From contig DASPJX010000013.1 of assembly GCA_035628395.1 (NCBI GenBank), forward strand, positions 1 to 12,858: a DNA stretch of 12,858 nucleotides, given 5' to 3'. Numbering within the stretch: position 1 is the first letter of the stretch; the number at the start of each line of letters is the position of its first letter. The stretch is from UBA4615 sp035628395 (GTDB taxonomy: Bacteria; Pseudomonadota; Gammaproteobacteria; Burkholderiales; Burkholderiaceae_E). Positions 7,165 through 12,858 of this stretch are shown piece by piece. The position numbers were made by a program, and so were the translations under genes. Below the pieces are notes generated by a model. The model did no database searches and was not told the DNA's origin. It saw nothing but the letters and a program-made list of their open reading frames with translations.

Positions 7165-7223
7165 AGGGCGCGGCGTCGGCCCCGCCCATCCCGCCCGGAA
7201 CCGCCCGGACGCCGACGCGCCCT
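7165..7223. terminator. Imperfect inverted repeat between convergent genes
   Basis: AGGGCGCGGCGTCGGC (7165-7180) pairs with GCCGACGCGCCCT (7211-7223) to form a 13-bp GC-rich stem with one 3-nt bulge and a loop of about 30 nt. It begins right after the stop of the small rightward ORF and ends within the TAG stop of the leftward VOC gene. Its position between convergent stops suits a bidirectional transcription end or an mRNA-stabilising hairpin. No T-tract follows on either strand, so it is not a classical intrinsic terminator. Confidence 0.4.
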
Positions 7224-7788
7224 ACTCCGCGCCCGCCTCGCGCCGCGCGAGGCGTCGCGCCTCGAACCTCGCCGCCCAGTCGGTCGCCGGCTCGAACGTC
7301 GGATCGGCACGGCAGGCGCGCTCGGTCTCGGCCCAGATCTCCTCGTCCGTGCGCTCCAGATCCAGCGGATCGCCGTGCGGCTGCCGGACCTGCCAGGGCG
7401 TGTCGAGGTAGACCTCGACGGTGTTGCCCTCGGGATCGGCGAAGTAGATCGACAGCGCGTTGCCGTGGTTCAGCCCGCGCATGCCGGTGGCGCCGGCCGC
7501 GAGCGCGCGCGCCCGCGCCTCGCGCAGGTGGGCGATCTCGCTCACCTTGAACGACAGCTGCATGACCGTGCTGGGAGCGTCCGGCCCGCGGCCCGAGGCG
7601 AGCGCGAGCTGGTGGTGCTGGTCGGACTTCGCGCTCAGGAACGCGATCGAGAACCTGAAGGTGATGCCCTCGCCGCGGTCGGTCTCCTGCATGTCGAAGA
7701 CGTCGCAGTAGAACCTCGCCATGCGGTCGAGGTCGCGCACGAACACGCCGCAGTGCGACAGGTTCGGCGAGAAGGTCGAGGCGGCCAT
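7222..7788 (-). CDS. VOC family protein, extradiol-dioxygenase-like
   Basis: This vicinal-oxygen-chelate fold protein has 188 residues and resembles single-domain catechol/biphenyl extradiol dioxygenases and related glyoxalase-fold enzymes. Seen directly: SHCGVFVRDLDRMARFYCDV (11-30) with His12 on the first metal strand, DQHHQLALASGR (56-67) with His58/His59, and YFADPEGNTVEVYLDTPW (115-132) with Glu125. These match the His-His-Glu metal positions of the family, so a metal-dependent, possibly Fe(II) ring-cleaving, activity is plausible. The charged C-terminal extension (about 138-188) is common in this subgroup. GGGAG, with its last base 6 bp before the ATG at 7788, supports the start; the longer open frame upstream overlaps the next gene and is not used. 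It is the last gene of a four-gene leftward operon, 20 bp after the DUF1185 gene. The substrate is unknown. Confidence 0.88.
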   Translation of the reverse strand: MAASTFSPNLSHCGVFVRDLDRMARFYCDVFDMQETDRGEGITFRFSIAFLSAKSDQHHQLALASGRGPDAPSTVMQLSFKVSEIAHLREARARALAAGATGMRGLNHGNALSIYFADPEGNTVEVYLDTPWQVRQPHGDPLDLERTDEEIWAETERACRADPTFEPATDWAARFEARRLARREAGAE

Positions 7789-7808
7789 CGTGGTCTCCCG
7801 GTAGGCGG

Positions 7809-8390
7809 TCAGCGCTGGCCGTCGTGGACCGACACGGCGTCCTTCGCGAGGCCGCCGAGCCGCGCGTGGACCCGGCCGCCGGTGCCCATCGCGAGCGCGA
7901 ACAGGATCTCGCGAGGCCGGGGCGCGTCCTGCACCCCCACCTCGACGCCGTTGAAGTGGCTGCGCACGTAGCAGGCGTGGATGTAGTGCAGCGGCATCAT
8001 CAGCCGGTAGCCGGCCGAGGCCACCGCCTTCGCGGCCGGCACGATCGCCTTGGGCTCGCCCAGCGCCGTGCGCATCGCCCAGCCGCCGGCCTCGTGCCAC
8101 ACCGCGCCGTGCTCGAGCTCGCCGTCGACGCCGACGATCGCCGCCTTGCCGTAGACCTCGACGCGCTCCTTGCCCAGCGCCTGCACCAGCTCGTCCGCGA
8201 GCGAGCGGCCGAGGCCGCGGAGCTCGGCCATGAACGGCATCAGGTCGGGCTCGTAGCGCCCGGCGAACGGATTGCGGATCACCGCGGTCGCGACGGCGAT
8301 CCGCAGCGGCTCCGCGGGGGGCGGACCGCCCTCGTGGAAGGTCGTCTCGATGCCCAGCGTGCGCTTGCGGATCTCGATCAGGCTCGTCAT
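7809..8390 (-). CDS. Amino acid synthesis family protein (DUF1185/PF06684)
   Basis: A 193-residue cytosolic protein that I recognise as the PF06684 (formerly DUF1185) family. Characteristic stretches are IAVATAVIRNPFAGRYEPDL (31-50), ELVQALGKERVEVYGKAAIV (about 67-86), GAVWHEAGGWAMR (about 95-107), and KAIVPAAKAVASAGYRLMMP (about 113-132), followed by HACYVRSHFNGVEVGVQDAP. No signal peptide is present. The family is named from a proposed role in amino-acid metabolism; from memory, solved members resemble a Bacillus chorismate-mutase-like fold, but the reaction is unproven. The ATG at 8390 lies 7 bp after the Bug stop and the next gene starts 20 bp downstream, so it is firmly inside the operon. 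Its presence among FAH, VOC and Bug genes suggests a catabolic rather than biosynthetic role here; that is inference. Confidence 0.9.
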   Translation of the reverse strand: MTSLIEIRKRTLGIETTFHEGGPPPAEPLRIAVATAVIRNPFAGRYEPDLMPFMAELRGLGRSLADELVQALGKERVEVYGKAAIVGVDGELEHGAVWHEAGGWAMRTALGEPKAIVPAAKAVASAGYRLMMPLHYIHACYVRSHFNGVEVGVQDAPRPREILFALAMGTGGRVHARLGGLAKDAVSVHDGQR

Positions 8391-8397
8391 GGACGTC

Positions 8398-9366
8398 TCA
8401 CTCGCGCGGGATGTTGGCCTCGGCGACGAGGCGGGACCACTTCTCGGCCTCGGCCGCGATCATCGACTTCATCTCGTCCGGCGTGCTGCCGCGCGCCTCG
8501 CCGCCGATGTCGACGAGCTTCTGCCGGACCGCCTCGGCCCGCAGCGCCTGCAGGGTCTCGGCGTTCAGCCGGTCGACGATCGCGCGGGGCGTGCCGGCCG
8601 GCGCGAGGAGCCCCGCCCACGAGCGCACGTCGTAGCCCGCCACGCCCTGCTCGGCCACCGTCGGCACGTCCGGCAGCCCGGGCCAGCGCTGCGGGCCGGT
8701 CGTCGCGATCGCCCGCAGCCGGCCCGCCTTGACCTGCGCCATCACCGCGGTGGGCGGCGCGATCATCGCCGGGACGTCGCCCGCGAGGAGCCCGGTGAGC
8801 GACGCGGAGTCGCCCCGGTAGGGCACGTGCAGCAGCGGCGCCTTCGACTGGCGCGCGAGCAGCTCGCCGGCGAGGTGGTGCGTGCTGCCGACGCCGGCGC
8901 TGCCGAAGCCCACGGTGCCCGGCGCGGCGCGCGCCGCCGACAGCAGCGCGGGCAGGCCCTGGAACTTCGAGTCGGTCGGCACGACGATCAGGAACGGGAA
9001 GAACGTGATCGTGGAGATCGCCTCGTAGTCCGAGGCGGCCCGGTAGCTCGGCTTGGCCATCATCGCCGCCGCGACCACGTGCCCGCCGGTGGCCAGCAGC
9101 AGCGTGTGGCCGTCGGGCTTCGCCTTGGCGACCGACGCCGACGCGATCGCGCCGCCCGCGCCCGTCATCGTCTCGACGATCACCGGCTGCCCGAGCCCCT
9201 TCTGCATCTCGCCGCCGACCAGGCGCGCGATCGTGTCCGCGTTGCCGCCCGGGGCGAAGCCCTGGACGATCCTGATCGGCCGGTCGGGAAAGGCCTGCGC
9301 GCGCACCGGCAGCGCGGCGAACGCGGCGCATCCGGCCCCCGCGGCCAGCAGTGTCCTGCGATCCAT
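8398..9366 (-). CDS. Bug/TctC family periplasmic solute-binding receptor
   Basis: This periplasmic substrate receptor of the tripartite tricarboxylate transporter (TTT) type is related to TctC and the Bug proteins that are massively expanded in Burkholderiales. It has 322 residues, the normal length. Residues 1-25 are a signal peptide, MDRRTLLAAGAGCAAFAALP then VRAQA; the RR pair makes Tat export possible. The mature start FPDRPIRIVQGFAPGGNADT is diagnostic, followed by GQPVIVETMTGAGGAIAS, GFGSAGVGSTHHLAGELL, HVPYRGDSASLTGLLAGDVP and WAGLLAPAGTPRAIVDRLN. Ligands of this family are typically carboxylates or aromatic acids, bound by the first two loops. GGAGGAG shortly before the ATG at 9366 is the strongest ribosome-binding site in the window. 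The TctA and TctB membrane subunits are absent, as is usual for orphan Bug genes. It lies 28 bp after the FAH gene. Confidence 0.96.
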   Translation of the reverse strand: MDRRTLLAAGAGCAAFAALPVRAQAFPDRPIRIVQGFAPGGNADTIARLVGGEMQKGLGQPVIVETMTGAGGAIASASVAKAKPDGHTLLLATGGHVVAAAMMAKPSYRAASDYEAISTITFFPFLIVVPTDSKFQGLPALLSAARAAPGTVGFGSAGVGSTHHLAGELLARQSKAPLLHVPYRGDSASLTGLLAGDVPAMIAPPTAVMAQVKAGRLRAIATTGPQRWPGLPDVPTVAEQGVAGYDVRSWAGLLAPAGTPRAIVDRLNAETLQALRAEAVRQKLVDIGGEARGSTPDEMKSMIAAEAEKWSRLVAEANIPRE

Positions 9367-9394
9367 CTCGTGTCTCCTCCGGGTGGGGCGCCGT

Positions 9395-10255
9395 TCAGCG
9401 CTGCTGGACGATCGGGTTGCTCAGCGTGCCGATCGACTCGATCTCGACCTCGCAGACGTCGCCGGGCTTCATGAAGCGCGGCGGCTTGCGGCTCCAGCCG
9501 ACGCCCGCCGGCGTGCCGGTGACGATCACGTCGCCCGGCACCAGCGTGAAGATCGTCGACGCGTACGCGATCAGCTTCGGCGTCGGGAAGATCATGTGGC
9601 CGGTGTGGCTCGACTGCACCGTCTCGCCGTTGAGTCGCGTCTCGAGCTTCAGCGCGCGGCCCGGCTCGATCTCGTCGGCGGTGACCATCCATGGCCCGAA
9701 GCCGCCGGTCGACTCGAAGTTCTTGCCCGAGGCGATCTGCTTCGCGTGGAACTGCCACTCGCGCACGCTCGCGTCGTTGTAGATCGAGTAGCCGGCGACG
9801 TGCTCCCACGCCTTCTCCTCGGGGATGCACCGGCCCTCGCGGCCGATGATCACCGCGAGCTCGCCTTCCCAGTCGAGCGAGTCCGACGCGTTCGGCCGCA
9901 CGATCGGCTGCCCGTGGGCGACCTGCGAGCGCCACACGCGCAGGAAGATCGGCGGCTGCTCGGAGAGCTCGCGCTGCATGCCCGCGGCCAGCACCTCCTG
10001 GTGGTGGTCCATGTAGTTGCGCACCGCGCAGACGATCTTCTCGGGACGCGGGATCGGCGGCAGGTACTCGAGTCCGGCGAGCGGCGCGACGGGCTTCGCC
10101 TCGCGGGCGAGCGTCTCGCGCTCCGCCCAGCGCGGGCTCGCGAGGAAGTCGGCGAGCGTCGCCAGGCCGGTGGCGGCGCGCAGGTCGACCACCCGGTCGC
10201 CGACCACGGCGCCCCAGGTGTCCTGTCCGGCGAGCTTGAAGGAGAGCAGACGCAT
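9395..10255 (-). CDS. Fumarylacetoacetate hydrolase (FAH) family protein
   Basis: FAH-fold enzymes hydrolyse, decarboxylate or isomerise C-C bonds in beta-diketo or oxo acids, often in the lower part of aromatic catabolism. The protein has 286 residues. It has an N-terminal lobe (about 1-65), then the catalytic fold: IVCAVRNYMDHHQE (74-87), metal ligands in DWEGELAVIIGR (Glu130 and Glu132), the third ligand Asp161 in YSIYNDASVREWQ, Lys173 in QIASGKNF, and the closing VTGTPAGVG (245-253). All expected catalytic positions are present, so an active Mg/Mn-dependent enzyme is likely. GAGGA upstream of the ATG at 10255 supports the start. It is the first gene of the leftward operon, facing the GntR regulator across 173 bp. 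Possible reactions include ureidoglycolate lyase-like, 2-hydroxyhepta-diene-dioate isomerase-like or acylpyruvase-like activity; I cannot choose between them. Confidence 0.94.
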   Translation of the reverse strand: MRLLSFKLAGQDTWGAVVGDRVVDLRAATGLATLADFLASPRWAERETLAREAKPVAPLAGLEYLPPIPRPEKIVCAVRNYMDHHQEVLAAGMQRELSEQPPIFLRVWRSQVAHGQPIVRPNASDSLDWEGELAVIIGREGRCIPEEKAWEHVAGYSIYNDASVREWQFHAKQIASGKNFESTGGFGPWMVTADEIEPGRALKLETRLNGETVQSSHTGHMIFPTPKLIAYASTIFTLVPGDVIVTGTPAGVGWSRKPPRFMKPGDVCEVEIESIGTLSNPIVQQR

Positions 10256-10428
10256 GGATGTCCTCGACGGGATGCGGCCGGCGGCCGCGGGTTCGGCGGG
10301 CGACCGTCGGGCCGCTCCGCGTGCAGTGCGGCGCATTGTGCACAAAACACGTTTCGTGCGCAAATTGCGATTTCGTGCGGGCGGTGGTAGCCTTCGGCGC
10401 ATCGTCGACCGCCACGGTCCCGCCCGCG
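10256..10428. promoter_or_regulatory. Divergent promoter/operator region of the catabolic module
   Basis: The 173-bp gap contains a locally AT-rich stretch (about 10335-10375), unusual in this window. It holds a perfect 10-bp palindrome TTGTGCACAA (10336-10345), a related box TCGTGCGCAAAT (10354-10365), an inverted repeat CGCAA-A-TTGCG (10359-10369) and a direct repeat TTTCGTGCG (10352-10360 and 10371-10379). On the minus strand, TTGCGC and CACAAT are exactly 17 bp apart and could be the -35 and -10 of the leftward operon. The CACAAT overlaps the palindrome, so a bound repressor would block it. A rightward TTGCGA/TAGCCT pair, also with 17-bp spacing, is weaker. The neighbouring GntR protein is the obvious ligand-responsive binder (inference). 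Confidence 0.6.
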
Positions 10429-11133
10429 ATGCCCGTCTCCGACCCGCCCTCCCCGTCCGGCCCGACCCGCACCGACGGCGTCTTCGCCGCCCTGCGCACC
10501 GCGATCGTCCGCTGCGAGTTCGCGCCCGGCGAGCGCCTCCGCGTGGAGGAGCTCGGGCAGCGCTACGGCGTGAGCAGCAGCCCGCTGCGCGAGGCGCTCA
10601 GCCGGCTGGTGTCGGTGGGCCTCGTCGACGCGTTCGAGAATCGCGGCTTCCGCGTCGCGCCGATCACCGTCGAGGGGATGGCCGACCTCACGCGCATGCG
10701 GCTGCTGATCGAGGGCGAGGCGCTGCGCGACGCGATCGCGCACGGCGACGACGCCTGGGAGGCCGACCTGGTCGCCGCCGCGCACGCGCTGTCGCGGATC
10801 GAGCAGCGGCTGGGCGACGTCGCTCCGGCGCTCGACGACACCTGGTCGGCGCGCCACCGGCACTTCCACATGGCGATGTACGCCGGCACCCGCTCGCCGA
10901 TGCTGCGCGCGCTGGTCGAGCAGCTGTTCGACGCCGCGGAGCGCTACCGGCGCTTCTCCGCCCGCCACCGCGAGCTGCCGCGCAAGAAGTCCGCCGAGCA
11001 CCGGCGGCTGCTCGAGGCCGTCCTCGCGCGCGACGTGCCGCGGGCCGTCGACCTGTTCACCGGACACGTCACCGCCACCGAGCGCAGCGTCACCGCCGCC
11101 CTGCTCGCCCTCGACGCGAAGGCGCTCCAGTAG
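10429..11133 (+). CDS. GntR family transcriptional regulator, FCD subfamily
   Basis: A 234-residue ligand-responsive repressor or activator. The N-terminal winged helix-turn-helix spans about residues 14-80: DGVFAALRTAIVRCEFAPGE, RLRVEELGQRYGVSSSPLRE as the recognition region, then ALSRLVSVGLVDAFENRGFR as the wing. The helical C-terminal FCD domain (about 86-225) carries the metal- and ligand-binding residues: RHRHFHMAMY (His147), SAEHRRLLEA (His191) and FTGHVTATE (His213), so a metal-dependent carboxylate-sensing pocket is likely. I chose the ATG at 10429 because it places PVSDPPSPSG just before the HTH. Earlier in-frame starts would run through the operator region. No Shine-Dalgarno is visible, so the transcript may be leaderless or weakly translated. 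It diverges from the FAH-Bug-DUF1185-VOC operon and probably controls it and itself. Confidence 0.93.
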   Translation: MPVSDPPSPSGPTRTDGVFAALRTAIVRCEFAPGERLRVEELGQRYGVSSSPLREALSRLVSVGLVDAFENRGFRVAPITVEGMADLTRMRLLIEGEALRDAIAHGDDAWEADLVAAAHALSRIEQRLGDVAPALDDTWSARHRHFHMAMYAGTRSPMLRALVEQLFDAAERYRRFSARHRELPRKKSAEHRRLLEAVLARDVPRAVDLFTGHVTATERSVTAALLALDAKALQ

Positions 11134-11216
11134 CGGCGCGGGACGCCCCGCCCGCCCGGCGCCGCCGACGCGGCCGCGCCGGATCCTCCTCCACCCCGCA
11201 CGTCGAGAGAGCTCCG

Positions 11217-12224
11217 ATGAAGGCAGTGCTCGTTTCCACCCCCGGCGGTCCCGACGCGCTCGAGCTCGTCGACCTGCCCGTCCCCTCCCCCGGCGCGGGC
11301 GAGGTCCGGATCGAGGCCCGCGCGTTCGGCGTCGGCACGCCCGACGTGCTGATCCGCCGCGGCGTCTACAAGTGGATGCCGCCGCTGCCCGCGAACCCGG
11401 GCAACGACGTCGCCGGCATCGTGACCGCGGTCGGCCCGGGCGTCGCGGGCATCGCCGTCGGCACCAAGGTGCTCCTGAGCGCGCGCGATCTGGCGCAGCG
11501 CGGCGGCTGCTACGCCGAGGTCGTCGTGGCTCCGGCCGACGCGGTCCACGTGCTCGACGCGCACGTCGACCTCGAGGCGGCCGTCTGCCTGTCGAACTAC
11601 CAGGTCGCGCAGGCGCTGCTGCAGGAGTGCGGCCATCCGCGCGCGCCGGCGAGCGTGCTCGTGGTCGGCGCCGCGGGCGGTGTCGGCACCGCGCTGGTCC
11701 AGCTCGCGAAGCGCGCCGGGTTGCGCGTGATCGGCACGGTGAGCACCGAGGAGAAGGCGGCCTTCGCCCGTCGCAACGGCGTCGACGACGTGATCTTCTA
11801 CCGCAGCGAGCCGGTGGTCGAGCGCGTGCGCGAGCTGACCGCGGGCGAAGGCGTGGGCCGCGTGTTCGATCACGCCGGCGGCCCCGACTTCGTCGGCTAC
11901 CTCGGCGCGCTGGGCCGGTGGGGCACGCTGGTGTCGTACAACGCCTTCGCGCCGCTGCCCGAGCAGAACCTCGTCGCGGCGCTGCGCGAGCACATGACCG
12001 TGTGCCCAGCCGTGCGCAGCTTCTCGTTCCACGTGTACGACCACGATCGCGACGGGCGTCGCGCGCTGATGCGCGAGGTGATCGGCGCGCTGTCGCGCGG
12101 CGAGATCGCGCCAGCGATCTCGACGCGCCTGCCGCTCGAGGAGGTCCGTCGCGCGCACGAGCTGCTCGAGGCCGGCTCGGCGCTCGGCAAGATCGTGATG
12201 ACGCCGGGTCGCGGATCGGCCTGA
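11217..12224 (+). CDS. Quinone oxidoreductase-like MDR family (zinc-independent alcohol dehydrogenase fold) enzyme
   Basis: A medium-chain dehydrogenase/reductase of 335 residues that uses NAD(P)H to reduce quinones or activated C=C/C=O bonds. The N-terminal catalytic domain starts MKAVLVSTPGGPDALELVDL and includes GEVRIEARAFGVGTPDVLIR (28-47) and NPGNDVAGIVTAVGPGV (60-76). The Rossmann domain has the signature VLVVGAAGGVGTALVQLAKR (147-166), followed by VIGTVSTEEKAAFARRNGVD. The Cys/His catalytic zinc set and the four-Cys structural zinc lobe of alcohol dehydrogenases are absent, which fits the QOR/zeta-crystallin branch. The C-terminus closes with RAHELLEAGSALGKIVMTPG. GAGAGAG shortly upstream of the ATG supports the start. 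It follows the GntR gene on the same strand after 83 bp and is likely part of its regulon. The specific substrate is not determinable. Confidence 0.93.
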   Translation: MKAVLVSTPGGPDALELVDLPVPSPGAGEVRIEARAFGVGTPDVLIRRGVYKWMPPLPANPGNDVAGIVTAVGPGVAGIAVGTKVLLSARDLAQRGGCYAEVVVAPADAVHVLDAHVDLEAAVCLSNYQVAQALLQECGHPRAPASVLVVGAAGGVGTALVQLAKRAGLRVIGTVSTEEKAAFARRNGVDDVIFYRSEPVVERVRELTAGEGVGRVFDHAGGPDFVGYLGALGRWGTLVSYNAFAPLPEQNLVAALREHMTVCPAVRSFSFHVYDHDRDGRRALMREVIGALSRGEIAPAISTRLPLEEVRRAHELLEAGSALGKIVMTPGRGSA

Positions 12225-12288
12225 GGGCGCCCGCGGTCCGCGGCGGCCGCCCGAACGCCGAAGCGCCGCCGGCCGACGGACGGACGGC

Positions 12289-12705
12289 TCAGGCCGTGCC
12301 CTTCGCTTCCACGTGCCGCGCGAAGCTGTCGAGGATCGCCTGCCAGCCGGCGCGCTGCATCTCCGCGTCGTGCGTGCCGTCGGCGTCGAAGGTCTCGCGC
12401 ACCAGCACGCCGTCCGACTGCGGCACGAACTCCACCCGGACCGTGCGACCGTCCGCCATCGCGTATTCGATCAGCTGCGGCTCGACGACCCGGGTGTAGG
12501 TCCCTTCGAAGTCGAACCCGACGCTGCCGTCCCTCGCCTCCATGCGCGAGCGGAAGCCGCCGCCCTCGCGCAGGTCGACCGTGCTGCTCGGCGTGTGCCA
12601 GTCGGGCGATGCGGCGTTCCAGCGCTCGATGTCCGCGGGCGTGTTCCACGCGGCCCAGACGGTGGCGGGTGTCGATCGGACGAGACGTTCGACGGTGATC
12701 TGCAT
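12289..12705 (-). CDS. SRPBCC/AHSA1 domain protein
   Basis: A single-domain START-like protein of 138 residues, usually annotated 'activator of Hsp90 ATPase 1-like' or polyketide cyclase/SRPBCC. The domain fills the chain: the first strand MQITVERLVRSTPATVWAAW, the helix NTPADIERWNAASPDWHTPS, strand pairs with GSVGFDFEGTYTRVVEPQLI (about 60-79) and GRTVRVEFVPQSDGVLVRET (85-104), and the final helix MQRAGWQAILDSFARHVEAK (115-134). The fold makes a hydrophobic cavity for small lipophilic ligands; the bacterial role is generally unknown. GGAG 5 bp before the ATG at 12705 decides the start over a longer open frame upstream. It converges with the MDR gene, the two stops being 64 bp apart, and appears monocistronic here. 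A link to the catabolic module is possible but unsupported. Confidence 0.93.
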   Translation of the reverse strand: MQITVERLVRSTPATVWAAWNTPADIERWNAASPDWHTPSSTVDLREGGGFRSRMEARDGSVGFDFEGTYTRVVEPQLIEYAMADGRTVRVEFVPQSDGVLVRETFDADGTHDAEMQRAGWQAILDSFARHVEAKGTA

Positions 12706-12858
12706 GGGGTCTCCGGTACGGACGGGAGCCCGGGATTCTGCACCACCCCGCGGGACGCGGGGCATCAGGTGTCTCGGCCGTTCGGGCGCGGGACGACCAT
12801 CGCCGGGGCGGCGCCGGAGCATGACGGTTCCGGTCGCCGAATGCAGCGCGTGCGTGCA
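12706..12858. other. Region upstream of the SRPBCC gene
   Basis: About 153 bp with no recognisable gene. It contains a perfect small hairpin, CCCCGC-GGGAC-GCGGGG (12746-12762, 6-bp stem and 5-nt loop), lying some 40 bp upstream of the SRPBCC start. It could be a leader structure or the end of another transcript. No promoter hexamers stand out, and no T-tract follows the hairpin. Confidence 0.3.

Noticed and set aside
8398..9366. A complete tripartite tricarboxylate transporter
   Set aside because: Only the periplasmic receptor is present. No TctA-like or TctB-like membrane gene is found in the window, and orphan Bug genes are normal in this group.
10258..10428. N-terminal extension of the GntR regulator to 291 residues
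   Set aside because: It would translate the operator/promoter region, and the extra 57 residues (with several Cys) match nothing in the family. The ATG at 10429 gives normal length.
9180..10499. A 439-codon - strand open frame over the FAH gene and into the regulator
   Set aside because: Out of frame with the intact FAH protein, whose catalytic motifs are all present. No frameshift is needed.
11134..11216. Fusion of the MDR gene to its long upstream open frame
   Set aside because: The enzyme begins at a typical MKAVLVSTPGGPD N-terminus with GAGAGAG upstream, and the longer frame overlaps the regulator out of frame.
12225..12288. Terminator between the MDR and SRPBCC genes
   Set aside because: The GC-rich symmetric bases (GGGCG...CGCCC with repeated CCGCGG) give no clean stem-loop and no T-tract.
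1..12858. Defence system, prophage, CRISPR, insertion sequence or integron
   Set aside because: No nuclease, transposase, integrase, repeat-spacer array or terminal inverted repeats with target duplications were seen. All recognisable genes are metabolic, regulatory or envelope functions.

Overview
This is about 12.9 kb of very GC-rich chromosomal DNA (roughly 70-75% G+C by eye) with dense, mostly single-copy bacterial genes. A core-LPS heptosyltransferase makes the host Gram-negative. A Bug-type solute receptor, DUF1185 and FAH-family catabolic genes, and a DUF4254 gene beside waaC suggest a betaproteobacterium, most likely Burkholderiales; this is inference, not a species call. I see no tRNA, rRNA, CRISPR array, insertion sequence or phage gene.

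Layout from left to right. (1) Positions 1-3980 form a leftward envelope operon: DUF4254 protein, then waaC, then a large FtsX-like permease cut by the window edge. (2) Positions 4198-5479 carry two rightward genes: an exported glycine-zipper protein with a His/Lys-rich tail, and a DedA membrane protein. (3) Positions 5538-6809 hold two leftward unknowns: a small charged protein, and a membrane-anchored protein with an 18-bp coding repeat that gives a PGTAPV-like tail. A possible 45-residue membrane protein (7027-7164) points the other way. (4) Positions 7222-12224 look like a complete accessory catabolic module. A leftward operon encodes an FAH-family hydrolase, a Bug periplasmic receptor, a DUF1185 'amino acid synthesis' protein and a VOC dioxygenase-like protein. 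A GntR/FCD regulator and a quinone-oxidoreductase-like MDR enzyme diverge from it. The 173-bp divergent gap is locally AT-rich and contains a perfect TTGTGCACAA palindrome and related boxes, which probably form the operator. (5) Positions 12289-12705 encode a lone leftward SRPBCC/AHSA1 protein.

How the genes may work together: the envelope operon probably contributes to LPS inner-core assembly and an envelope permease function. The module in (4) reads as import or sensing (Bug receptor), ring or C-C bond chemistry (VOC and FAH enzymes), an NAD(P)H-dependent reduction (MDR) and local control by a metal-binding FCD regulator. Its substrate cannot be read from the sequence. The most informative targets are the operator array, the DUF1185-VOC-FAH combination, and the DUF4254-waaC linkage. 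Nothing here is clearly a new type of system; the very long antisense reading frames are explained by base composition.
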